Shown here: one piece after another, positions 36,534 to 46,266 of the stretch | Layout of the letters: each line of letters starts with the position of its first letter | Position numbering within the stretch: the stretch's first letter is position 1 | DNA from: Polytrichum commune | Lineage: Eukaryota > Streptophyta > Polytrichopsida > Polytrichales > Polytrichaceae | Direction: 5' to 3' | Assembly (NCBI GenBank): GCA_950295325.1 | Contig: OX485803.1 | Coordinates: 68,091,554 to 68,155,553 of the forward strand | DNA: 64,000 bases | The notes under the pieces: model-generated | Database searches by the model: none | Told to the model about the DNA's origin: nothing | The model's input: the letters and a program-made list of their open reading frames with translations, nothing else | Translations under genes and position numbers: made by a program

Positions 36534-36916
36534 CCATGTAGGTCACTTGTCCACTAGATTCTAGGAAATACAGTAGTGGGTCAGAGGTGTTCACATGTAC
36601 TCAAGCATAAGCCACCATCCAACCACATCTGACAATCTGTTAGAATGTGGAGGGCCATTAGACTTCCATGCATTCACTAAAGAATCTTCAACTTACAAGT
36701 GCCGGTCACCAAAGGATTCTGAATACCAGTTTTAGAAGGACGAGGAGGCTTAAACCTAGAGGAGGAGATTACCAAGTGGACCCAAATTTGAAAAGATCGG
36801 TGTGGCTAGTTGGCACATACGAACCTTACCCCATCAGATTCCCTCTACATTTGGGCGGGTTTGTCCTTATTCACACTAGAATTTGGTGGGCGAGCGGCCT
36901 ACTTGAAAACTTTCCC
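36534..36916. mobile_element. MITE, family GGGTGAGTTYC, copy 2
   Basis: 383 bp beginning GGGTGAGTTTCCATGTAGG and ending TTGAAAACTTTCCC. The TAA duplication is at 36531-36533 and 36917-36919. The interior matches 7183-7516, with an extra segment of about 60 bp. Confidence 0.75.
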
Positions 36917-37789
36917 TAACCAATCCAAATTTGTCACTTCGATGAACATTCATTTTAAGTAATTGGAATTGGCTACTATAAACACTCACAATCGGTCTAA
37001 AATACACCATGAGTTGATGACTCTCGTGCCTTTTACATGTTTAGCTAGCTAGAAGCATATTCAAAAAGAAAAGAAAAAGTAAGCATGCACTTACATGTTT
37101 GTGCTTTAACTTGTATACCTCCTACTGTTGGCACAGAGCTCGAGCTTTTATAGAAAATCACATTTACTTGTATTTTTGTGATCTCATGAGACACAAGAAT
37201 TGATTGCATCAATGAGTACTCATCACCCTCCCCCCCCCAAAAAAGAAAAGGCTTCACAATAGGATCATTCTTAAACATCTCTAAATCATCAAATTTTGTA
37301 ATGAGTTCCACCTCACTTTTGTATTGTAAAAGTCGAAGTTACCATCAAGTTGTACCAAAACATCCAACTTTGATGAGATGAAACAAAGGTATTTGACTTC
37401 GGCAAAAAAATACCTTGTAGAAAATGAAACTCTGTATTCAAAATTCATATGCATTCAAAGTTTTTAACCAAAGTCAAATACCTTTAATTTAATTCATCAG
37501 ATTAGGATAGTTTGACATAACTTGAAGAGAAAATGGCAAAAGTGGAATGGAACTTACAAGACTTTAACCCCTAAGCGCCTAGAAGGGGAGGGGGGCGTTT
37601 AATATGGGGAAAAAAAAAAAAACAAAAAAACCAAGGATATGCAAATGTGTTGCTAGACCCGGACAGTATTGAGTTACCAAGTCTAACCATATTGATGTTT
37701 GGCCCAAAATTTCGACCTCATCTCAATTCTTCATCTATAGGGAGCACCTGATTTTTGCAACTTTTGGGCCATAGTAGACAATTACCATA
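36917..37789. other. Intergenic stretch, no confident feature
   Basis: A minus-strand frame at 37045-37311 (start MELITKFDDLEMFKND) is protein-like in its first third but matches nothing I recognise. Homopolymer runs are at 37229-37238 and 37608-37630. Confidence 0.35.
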
Positions 37790-38264
37790 GCCAAGAGCCG
37801 TGACCATGAAATTGTGAGAGCGCAAAAGAAAGTGTCCAAAGGCCGTCCCAACACACCTCCAAAATCATGTAGTGTGGTCACGGACCCTCAAGTGTAGTGT
37901 GAAGTCATATATGACCGGGCCCTCAACCAAATGCTATTCCAATGGATGTCTATTCATGTGGGTCCTCACACATGATAAATTAGAATAAATCAATGGTTCT
38001 GAGCGTTCGGAGTGCCATGGTCTCCGGGTTTTATGTTAGGCCTACCTCCAAGAGGTGGTTTTTGAAAATAATGCAAGTGACCATGAAACATGGTCCATTC
38101 GATGCCATATAGACTCTACATCCATCGTGCATTCACATACTCACTCCGATGGTCCCCCAAGCGTAGTGTGAAGAAGCGAACTTGGACCGGCTCCACCTTT
38201 TCCACCAATGAGAGTGCTTGAAATGCAATGGTCATGGGCCCTCAGTCTGTGTGTGAAGTGGCCC
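37790..38264 (-). mobile_element. PIF/Harbinger-like MITE, family GGGCCACTTCACAC, copy D (5' truncated)
   Basis: The interior and right end (TGTGTGAAGTGGCCC followed by TAA) match the other copies. The first ~15-20 bp on the left are missing. Confidence 0.75.
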
Positions 38265-38563
38265 TAAGAATGTTCAGAGAGTCGCCTCCTTTGGAGCTCT
38301 GTGAGTTGTCTACCAGTTATTGCCAAAATGAATCCAACTTAGCTCAGCCTAATTGCTTCAATATCCAAGTACCAAGGAAGTGAGCCCTTGTGACGGGCTA
38401 AAGATGATGTGGCTTGCTCAATGTATCATTTCAACTCATACATGTCATTAAATATTATCTAAATAACACAAAATGGTACTAAAACCATTTCACAAGCATA
38501 TTTTTCAAATTAACAAAGGGAAAAAAATACGAACTTGAGTTTATTCATTTCCTTATAGTAAAA

Positions 38564-39341
38564 GGGGATTTCTATTTCCACACCTTTTTTTGGCTAGATT
38601 CACACCTTTTGCCGGTTCGGTTGCTGTGTCACTGAGGCGCTATATAAGAGATTCTTCATGGTGCATCCGGACCGTTGATCCACCAAGGCCCATCCAAGGG
38701 CCTCAATGATCCTAGGTGGCGGTGGGGTGGGGGGCGGGGGTGGTGCTTGCCACCAAGGCGGGGTGGGGCCGTGGGCCTCATGTCTTTTTTGGGGAGGCCG
38801 GATTTAGGGTGGTGTCGAGCCTAGTGGCTAGGCCTACTTATTATATAACTAGTTGGTTACCCTTACTCTACTTACTAAATGACTAGTTGGTTTAGGGTTT
38901 TAGGGTTTAGGGTTTAGGGTTTAGGGTGACCAACTAGATATTTAGTAAGTAGGGGAAGGGTAACCAACTAGTCATTTAGTAAGTAGAGTAAGGCTAACCA
39001 ACTAGTTATTTAGTAAGTAGAGTAAGGGTAACCAACTAGTTATATAATAAGTAGGCCTAGCCACTGGGCCCGCCTAGCCACTACGCCCGACACCACCCTA
39101 AATCCGGCCTCCCCAAAAAAGACATGAGGCCCACGGCCCCACCCCGCCTTGGTGGCAAGCACCACCCCCGCCCCCCACCCCACCGCCACCTAGGATCATT
39201 GAGGCCCTTGGATGGGCCTTGGTGGATCAACGGTCCGGATGCACCATGAAGAATCTCTTATATAGCACCTCAGTGACACGGCAACCGAACCGGCAAAAAG
39301 GTGTGAATCTAGCCAAAAAAGGTGTGGAAATAGCAATCCCC
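38564..39341. mobile_element. Fold-back element with long inverted arms
   Basis: 778 bp whose two arms (about 325 and 415 bp) are almost perfect inverted copies. The outer ends are GGGGATTTCTATTTCCACACC and its inverse. The exact 8-bp duplication TAGTAAAA flanks it (38556-38563 and 39342-39349), proving insertion as a unit. Arms are GC-rich, with G and C runs (GGTGGGGTGGGGGGCGGGGG), against an AT-rich background. The right arm carries two additional units of about 34 bp (CCAACTAGTTATTTAGTAAG). The centre is a telomere-like tract. The duplication size suits hAT or a MULE-like element. No coding capacity. Confidence 0.92.
38891..38926 (+). repeat. Telomere-type repeat TTTAGGG, about five units
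   Basis: TTTAGGG and one TTTTAGGG unit occur head to tail, exactly at the loop between the two inverted arms of the fold-back element. TTTAGGG is the usual plant telomere unit. Confidence 0.9.
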
Positions 39342-39349
39342 TAGTAAAA

Positions 39350-39627
39350 TTATGGCACTTAGCCCAACATATGTCCACACATAACCATGTGCCCCCACAT
39401 TGAGCACATAGGATTTGGTACCTATTCTTGCAAATGGCACATTGTCGTCGCAATGTAGCCCTCATTGGCACATGTGCTTGTATCTTGGTTGGTTTCCATA
39501 TTGATGTGCAAGTCATTTGTCGGGACTTGCATCCATTGAGACGCCAACACTTATGCCATGGTCAATTGGAATTAAAAATGGCTAATAGGTGGAATGTTGT
39601 GGGCTCCACATGTTCACCAATGACATG
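39350..39627 (-). pseudogene. Cysteine-rich fragment, possibly the C-terminal domain of a piggyBac-type transposase
   Basis: A minus-strand frame contains CAICKNRYQILCAQCGGTWLC followed by VDICWAKCH, a C-x2-C...C-x2-C...C...C-x3-CH arrangement. Zinc-binding tails of piggyBac-like transposases have a similar spacing. The fold-back element inserted at its end. Joining across the insertion gives a stop after nine residues, as expected for a C-terminal tail. No upstream transposase was seen, so another zinc-binding origin is possible. Confidence 0.3.
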
Positions 39628-39649
39628 TCTAACCAAAAAAAAAGGACAT

Positions 39650-41627
39650 TAAAATTTCTACAATGTTGTAATTATTTTCACTTACTGAGTGATTTTTCAT
39701 CCAAGTTTCAATTATCCGTACCATATTTTTGAACAAAAATGTGCAGAATATACCAAACTTTGTTTCAATTAAGTAAGTTGAGATGACAGTACTTATAAAT
39801 TTATTCATAAGAAGCATCATTAGAAAAGTTGCTACTATGATCTTAAACACAATATTTAGTACACTGATCTACCAGTTTATAATTTATTTTGAATTGTAAG
39901 GAATAAAGTTGCCGAAAAAATATATCACCAAGACTTGTCATGTCGCTATTAACATGTGAGTCTTACGTAATCATCCCACGTCAATGAAAGAAGAATGCAT
40001 ATCTACCATTGTGCTAGATTTACAAATTTCTCTAGTTACATAGAACAAACTTCTAACCACATAGGTCAATTATCTAAGATCGCTTCCCAGATTCCACGAT
40101 TACCTCCAATTCTAGTCCAATTCTAACGGACCCATGATCTAGTAGTCGTATGCACACCCCTTGTAAAGAATAGTACTATTGTAGTAAAGCAATTGTATGT
40201 ACGTCTCTTTGCTAGAGAATGACACGGTGGGTCAAAATTTGAGATTCCATCAACGACATTCTACCGTTACACTGCTCCTTGATGTAGAAAGCAACCAATA
40301 TACTACAATGTTTTGTTATTTTAGTATTCGGAAATGAAGGTTAACACTTCACCTTGGAGTTGGACGATGGCAAGAGTCGGTTTCTCAAGGAATTTCTAGG
40401 CTCATGCATGCCCACCGCACGTGCGTGTAGGGAGTTGGAAAACCGGGGTTGTGGTTTACTTTCTTTGGTTCTATTTTCATGTAACAAGAATAATAAGAAA
40501 AACCAACCACCGTGTCATTTTACACTATCTCTTCTTCTTCTTCGTTTCTTTTTGGAATCATAAGGTGACGCACTCTACACTATCAATCTTCACAACTTTG
40601 CGTGGTTAATCACAGTGAGGTTGTTCATGTTCATTTGGCACCACTAAACCGTTTATGGTATATACTATCATGTACACTATTTGCGAAGATCTTCACTTGA
40701 TGCCCAAAGGTCTCAAAGTGTCACGTCCACTAATTGTTGATATGATTCCATTCGTCAACATAAGTAACTTCTTTCAGTGAAAAATATCTACATTGTGACA
40801 TTTACAGTAGCACATTGGGATGCTTTAGATGATAGTCTTGCGTTTTAGTACTATGCAAGGGGAAGATATTCTTTAGCATACTAATGACAAGTATCATGTG
40901 TTTACATTTTAGTATGCAAGAGGAAGATATTCTTGAGCATACTAATGGCAATTGTCAGTTGTGTAGACAACTTGTAGACCATCGTGTAACATGGAGATGC
41001 ACCTCATGACACTATTGAACATATTGATGCCAAGATGTTAGTAAGCGCACTTGAAGTGTCATGAAAGTGTCATTGAATCAAAGAGTCTTTACTTCCTAAT
41101 ATGGTGTTATAAGGGGAAAATCTTTTATCGTTCAATGTTGTGTAAGTGGATGACATCATTAGCAGGTTCCACGTGGATCATTTGCCAATAAAACCAAGTT
41201 TAGTGGCAATATTGGTTGTCTCATTTCTCTTAAGTGATCACATATAAGATAAATGTTGTTGAATTGGCTTTCCATTATAGAATATCCACAATGCAAGTTG
41301 GACAGCACCTTATAGCCACATGCCGCCTCCTATGCTACCCAAGTTGTTGTCTCCTAATTTGCCCACCTTGCACACAAAATCAAGCATGTCATAGCTCGGT
41401 GGATAGCACTCCTAAATTATGAAAGATGTTGGGTGTAGTAGTTTGACTTTTGTAAAAGTAACTAGCCCAAACATCATCAAGGCAGTGGCTAAATCACCAT
41501 ATATTACTCACCCACCCAATTAGAGCAACTATATTATTGCTTAGAAACCAAAACCAAGTATCCGATTAAGGAAGCTAACCGAATTAGCCTCATCTACCTC
41601 AAATGGGATAGTCAGTATACCTCAAAC
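39650..41627. other. AT-rich stretch, no gene recognised
   Basis: About 2 kb. The only structure noted is a local duplication of about 65 bp around 40850-40950 (TATGCAAG.GGAAGATATTCTT.AGCATACTAATG). Confidence 0.4.
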
Positions 41628-41747
41628 CAATGTCCGGGGAGGATTTTAGGCATAATCAATCGAGATCCTCATGTTTCCAAGTCCAATCGATTTCATGATG
41701 GCATCTTTCGGTTTTTCTCTGTTTTTTTTTTTTTTTTTTTTTTTTTT

Positions 41748-41989
41748 GAGACAGAAGGCCAACCCGGCCGACGCCATAAATTGCAAAACAAAAGGAAAAC
41801 GCGCCCACGAAGAGGGGAGGCGGGGCCCCTCAGACGCGAAACACCGCCACGTAAAAGCAAACAACCACCACCACGGACAACCCCCCAAAGCCCCCAAACC
41901 AAGGACCACCCCCACCCCACCGGCCAAGGACAACCCCCAAGCCACCAAAAAGGAACCCGAAGGGTACCACTAACCTACCTATAAGCCTT
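41748..41989 (-). other. G-rich 3' UTR of the LINE
   Basis: Read on the sense (minus) strand, this contains several runs of three to six G (GGTGGGGTGGGGGTGG, GGGGGCTTTGGGGGG) that could form G-quadruplexes. It then ends GGCCTTCTGTCTC before the poly(A). G-rich 3' UTRs are known in other L1 elements. Confidence 0.7.
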
Positions 41990-44900
41990 CTACCAATTCC
42001 ACTCAATGTGTAAGTTACTCCGTCTACAAAGGATATTCCTGTCACCCCAAGTTTTATCAAAGCCCTTAAGGAGAGCCATCGCGGAGAAGCTACTAATTTT
42101 GATAAACTTGAGGACCCGGTTCCAGGCCGCTTTACCATAGATGATGAGTGCATCCCAAATGGTGTGTTTGACCTTGGTTTCTTGCCAGTGTTCGTGATTA
42201 AACACTCTGTCATTCCGTTCAATCCAAATGGTCCAAAGGGTAATTCCTCTAAGAAGATGCCAAATTTTGGTCTTTTTGCCGAATCTCCGGGGGATCCTTT
42301 CTCCAAACAAAGCTTGTTTCCAATTGAAAGAATCATAGTTCCCGGTCCTAACCCCACACAGTTCATGCATGATGAAGGTAGCCCATCTCCATGCCCTACG
42401 TGCTTGAATGCAGTCCCAAAACTTATGTTTAACTGATTCGCTCGTATTAGGGAGGCAAAAGATACATTGCTTAGAGATTGAGACCGGCGCAATGCGTGCC
42501 CTCCACTCATTGACTGCCACTGCTTTATGCCAGATTGACCAAATGAAAGCGGCCTCTTTGCCGGAACGAAGCGGATCCCAAACTTGTGACCAGTAGAACC
42601 TGTAATTACCCGGTAAATATCCTTGCCATTTATCCGCAGCCCGGGTGGCTCCCGGGTTCCTATTGGCAATGGCCTTTCTCCCATCCTTAGTAGTGTAGTC
42701 TAAGAATTGTCCCCCATCACTCCATCTCCACCTGTCTGGGTCCCACTCAAGAGTGGCCAACTTTCCATAGAAGAAGGAGATTTTCTCCTTTTCCTCCCCA
42801 TCTCGTTTGGGGCCTCTGTTGGTGTGAATAATTTTAACTTTGTGGAAAAAGCCTACCATTTCACCTACCGGTTTTTCCCACTCTCTAAGGCACCTAGAGT
42901 AAGTTCCAACCGTGTAGCATTGCACTGGGACGGGCAGAGTGAGGTGGTGAGCTTGCATACACGAAGGGGTGTAGTCGGCATCGCATTGTAGGACAGTGAT
43001 GGGGTCTTCCTTACCCTCCATATAGAATCCAAGCCACTCCCCTTGGTAGGTCTCATCCTCATCTTCTTCAAGTAGGCTCCTCCATTTTTCCGATAGTTTA
43101 TTAGTAAGAGTAGTCCAGTCCCCATTATCTCCTTCTGTAAGGTTAAACTCCTCTTTTGCCCTTTCCCATGAGAGAAAATTCCGTTGTTCGCTGTCCCACA
43201 CATCATCTACACATTGTATTCCTTTCCGGTAAAGTTCAAGGCCTCTAGTGTATGAGATTCCATTTTTGATGAGTTCAACGCCGTCCAACCACCAGATGTT
43301 AGAATGGAGTAATTCCATCCTAGTGCGCGGGGGGAGTTGATATATGCCTTTTACCATGACCTTCCAAGCCTTGCTAATATGCCCCCAAACCTTGGAGCCC
43401 GTAAACCCTATGTGTTCCTTACAGGTAAACCAATCAAGGCTAATCCCCCATCGCTTTCCTCTTTGTGGATTAAACCGCGCCAACCTGTATCGTAACATGA
43501 GTTGCAAGTTTGATTCTCCTGGTTCTATTGCTTTGACAATCCATTTGCACATGAGGCCGATCTTGGCCATTTCTGGGTCTACCAATCCTAGTCCACCATC
43601 TTTCTTTTTCATGCAACATTCCCGCCAACTAACTCGTGTGCGGGTAAGTTGTTCTTTCCCGGACCAAAGATAGTTACGGATGGCCCCCCTAATCTTCCTT
43701 AGGATCTTATTAGAACCTCCCCAAACCGTGGTAAAAAACCACAACGTAGAAAGCAAGACTTGGTTACAGATGACCACTCTCCCCGCCAATGACAATTTCA
43801 TGGTACTCCAATAATCGAGTTTCCTTGAAATCTTGTTGTAAAGGAATTGGTCCACATCGTGGACATTGAGATTAAGTCCAAATGGAGTGCCAAGGAGCTT
43901 AGAAAGATCTCCCTCTTCTGCCCATAGCCAGTTGTACCCTGTTAGCCACTCCGGTTTATGGGTAAATTTATCAAACCAGTAGGCGCTTGACTTTTCCCAG
44001 TTAATCTCCATCCCTGATGCTTCGCTGAAAACCTTAAGAATGCGGACTAACTCATCTACATACCTTTTTTCTCCCCTAACCATAAATGAAGAATCGTCGG
44101 CGTACTGAGAAATACTTTGCTGTTTTTTCCCCCCCGGGAGAGTAACTCCTTTCAGTCTCCCTTCCGAAATTGCTTTCCTAATCATATGCGTAAGAACTTC
44201 ACCCACGATGAGAAAGAGGTAAGGAGCCAATGGGCACCCTTGCCTTACCCCTCGTGCAATGCCAAAGCTAGTCCCTGGAGTCCCATTTAAGTTGACTGTA
44301 GCTGAGGCGTTAGTAAAAAGAAGTTGGACCCAACTAATGAATCTCTCACTAATGTTCATGCCTCTCATGGCGTGAAATAGGAAGGTCCATGAGACCTTAT
44401 CGTACGCTTTGGAAAAGTCCAATTTTAAAAATACTGTGGGTTGCCTTGAGGTTTTAGCCCAATGCAAGGTTTCTTGAGTTAAGACAATGTTGTCTAAAAT
44501 AAATCGTAACGGAAGAAAAGTTGTTTGCTCCGGGCTAATTACATCCCTAAGTATGGGTTGTAACCGTAATTGTAGTGTTTTGGCGTAGATTTTATAGATT
44601 GCCGTAAGTAGTGTAATAGGTCTCCAATAATTTAGATTTTTCGCATCCCCTTCTTTGGGTATAAGGCTAATGAGCCCTTTGGTAACCCCCTCGTGGAAAG
44701 TGCCATTCTCCATGCTCTTGGTAATCATTAGTAAAAAGTCTTGTCCTAGGGTTGACCGCAGTTTTTGGAATAATTCAATTGGTACCTCGTCATGCCCGGG
44801 GGCCTTACCCTTTGCCATTGACTTTACCGCCCTTGAAAGCTCTTCCTCTGTAATATCTTTTGCTAGAGATTCATTGATGTCATCGGTGAAAGTTGCCGAA

Positions 44901-46237
44901 AAGCCCTCCAAAGCCTCCCCTAATGCCACCTCAGAAATATCCCTATGTGTGTAAAGCTCTTTGTAAAAATCGTAGCATATTCTTTCTAAATCTTCTCTCT
45001 TTGTGAAACTCCTACCTTGCCTGTCTTTGAGCTCAGTTATAAGTGCTTGTGCGTTTTTAGCCCTTACTGACTTGAAGAACTCGGCGGAGCATTTGTCTCC
45101 TACCTGTTGCCACTTAACCCTTGACCTTATAGCTGCGCCTCGTGCTTTCCTATTGTCAATTTCTCCCATAATGTGTTTAAGTTTGTGTACTTCCCCTTGC
45201 CTTTCCACATTATGTATATCCTCATGTAACTTTGCCGTTGCGACTTCTAACTTGGCCATCGTGTCAAGTTCCAATTTCCTGTTTTCCTTAGCTTTGGTCT
45301 TGCTCAATTGCCTATAAAGCCTCGCAATATTCCTTAGTTTGAAGAAAAACGTTGCCTCCTTTGGTAGGGCCTCCCATCTTTCTCTAAGCCTCTCAATCAT
45401 GTCACCTTTAAGGTAAAACACGTTCCACTTAAATGATGTCTTCCTTCCCTCTCCGCTTCCAATGCTTAACTCGACTTGTACTGGAGAATGGTCTGACCCA
45501 ACTGAGTGACCATGTATGAAGTAACTTCCTTGGTGAATATTGAGTTTGCTTTGCTTCGGGGTATAGAACCTATCTAATCTAGCTAGTCTCCTAGCTTGGC
45601 CCTTTTGACCATTGTCCCACGAAAACCGAGGGCCCCCTTGGTGAACAAAATAATCCGTTGCTTGAAAGGCATTTAGGAGCTCATTCCATGTATACCTTTC
45701 TAGGTTGCTTATGGCTCTACCGCAATCATTGGACTTATCCTCGGGTCTCTCCGTCATATTAAAATCCCCCCCTAGTATCCATTCACAATCTTTTGGCAAT
45801 GCATCCACCATTATATGCCACAAATGCCGTCTTTCGGTTGGGATATTAGGCGCATAAATGCACGCTAGCCCTATGCTTCCACCTTCGATTCCTTCTAGCT
45901 TTATCCATACTACTCTATTGTCATATAGGGCACCGTGCTCCGTGACTAGTTTTGCATACTTCCTTGCTAGTAAGATCCCTACCCCTCCTTTTCCCGCCGC
46001 GTTTGGATTGAGCCAGCTTTTTTCTCCTGGAGATGCTTCTAAAAACCAGTTTGCATAACCTGGCATGAGCTTTAATCCAATGTCTTCTACTGCCTTTCCC
46101 CTAAGTTTATGCTCTTGTATCATTACTATATCTACTTTGGGATTAAGTGAGTTAAGGAAACTTCGTTCCTTTGCGATGCATTCCGGGTCATTGAGGCCTC
46201 GGATGTTATGAGTAATGATGTTCAATTTCATAAGCAA
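41990..46237 (-). CDS. LINE ORF2: endonuclease-reverse transcriptase
   Basis: 1415 residues in order. The N-terminal apurinic-type endonuclease has NIRGLN near residue 13, GGDFNM near 156 and GSDHSPV near 247. The reverse transcriptase has KLDFSKAYDKVSW near 604, RGVRQGCPLAPYLF, and the catalytic YADD near 711. A C-terminal zinc-binding region (CIFCLPNTSESVKHKFWDC, near 1257) is followed by a W-rich end. All catalytic motifs are present and the frame is unbroken. There is no RNase H domain. The protein would nick target DNA and prime cDNA synthesis from the element's RNA. It starts 29 bp after the ORF1 stop, so translation needs reinitiation or an internal start. A second in-frame ATG three codons in is equally possible. 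Confidence 0.95.
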   Translation of the reverse strand: MLMKLNIITHNIRGLNDPECIAKERSFLNSLNPKVDIVMIQEHKLRGKAVEDIGLKLMPGYANWFLEASPGEKSWLNPNAAGKGGVGILLARKYAKLVTEHGALYDNRVVWIKLEGIEGGSIGLACIYAPNIPTERRHLWHIMVDALPKDCEWILGGDFNMTERPEDKSNDCGRAISNLERYTWNELLNAFQATDYFVHQGGPRFSWDNGQKGQARRLARLDRFYTPKQSKLNIHQGSYFIHGHSVGSDHSPVQVELSIGSGEGRKTSFKWNVFYLKGDMIERLRERWEALPKEATFFFKLRNIARLYRQLSKTKAKENRKLELDTMAKLEVATAKLHEDIHNVERQGEVHKLKHIMGEIDNRKARGAAIRSRVKWQQVGDKCSAEFFKSVRAKNAQALITELKDRQGRSFTKREDLERICYDFYKELYTHRDISEVALGEALEGFSATFTDDINESLAKDITEEELSRAVKSMAKGKAPGHDEVPIELFQKLRSTLGQDFLLMITKSMENGTFHEGVTKGLISLIPKEGDAKNLNYWRPITLLTAIYKIYAKTLQLRLQPILRDVISPEQTTFLPLRFILDNIVLTQETLHWAKTSRQPTVFLKLDFSKAYDKVSWTFLFHAMRGMNISERFISWVQLLFTNASATVNLNGTPGTSFGIARGVRQGCPLAPYLFLIVGEVLTHMIRKAISEGRLKGVTLPGGKKQQSISQYADDSSFMVRGEKRYVDELVRILKVFSEASGMEINWEKSSAYWFDKFTHKPEWLTGYNWLWAEEGDLSKLLGTPFGLNLNVHDVDQFLYNKISRKLDYWSTMKLSLAGRVVICNQVLLSTLWFFTTVWGGSNKILRKIRGAIRNYLWSGKEQLTRTRVSWRECCMKKKDGGLGLVDPEMAKIGLMCKWIVKAIEPGESNLQLMLRYRLARFNPQRGKRWGISLDWFTCKEHIGFTGSKVWGHISKAWKVMVKGIYQLPPRTRMELLHSNIWWLDGVELIKNGISYTRGLELYRKGIQCVDDVWDSEQRNFLSWERAKEEFNLTEGDNGDWTTLTNKLSEKWRSLLEEDEDETYQGEWLGFYMEGKEDPITVLQCDADYTPSCMQAHHLTLPVPVQCYTVGTYSRCLREWEKPVGEMVGFFHKVKIIHTNRGPKRDGEEKEKISFFYGKLATLEWDPDRWRWSDGGQFLDYTTKDGRKAIANRNPGATRAADKWQGYLPGNYRFYWSQVWDPLRSGKEAAFIWSIWHKAVAVNEWRARIAPVSISKQCIFCLPNTSESVKHKFWDCIQARRAWRWATFIMHELCGVRTGNYDSFNWKQALFGERIPRRFGKKTKIWHLLRGITLWTIWIERNDRVFNHEHWQETKVKHTIWDALIIYGKAAWNRVLKFIKISSFSAMALLKGFDKTWGDRNILCRRSNLHIEWNW

Positions 46238-46266
46238 CTAATTGTAAGTTCCTATCCTAATTGCAC

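Noticed and set aside
39196..39345. Extension of the cysteine-rich frame through HNFTRGLLFPH
   Set aside because: That part lies inside the right arm of the fold-back element and is only joined by insertion.
41671..41984. Plus-strand frames with poly-Phe and Pro/Thr-rich stretches
   Set aside because: They translate the LINE poly(T) tail and the antisense of its G-rich 3' UTR.
41830..42684. A 284-codon minus-strand frame overlapping the end of LINE ORF2
   Set aside because: It lies in another frame over conserved ORF2 coding sequence and continues into the G-rich 3' UTR. Its Gly/Trp-rich end is a composition effect.
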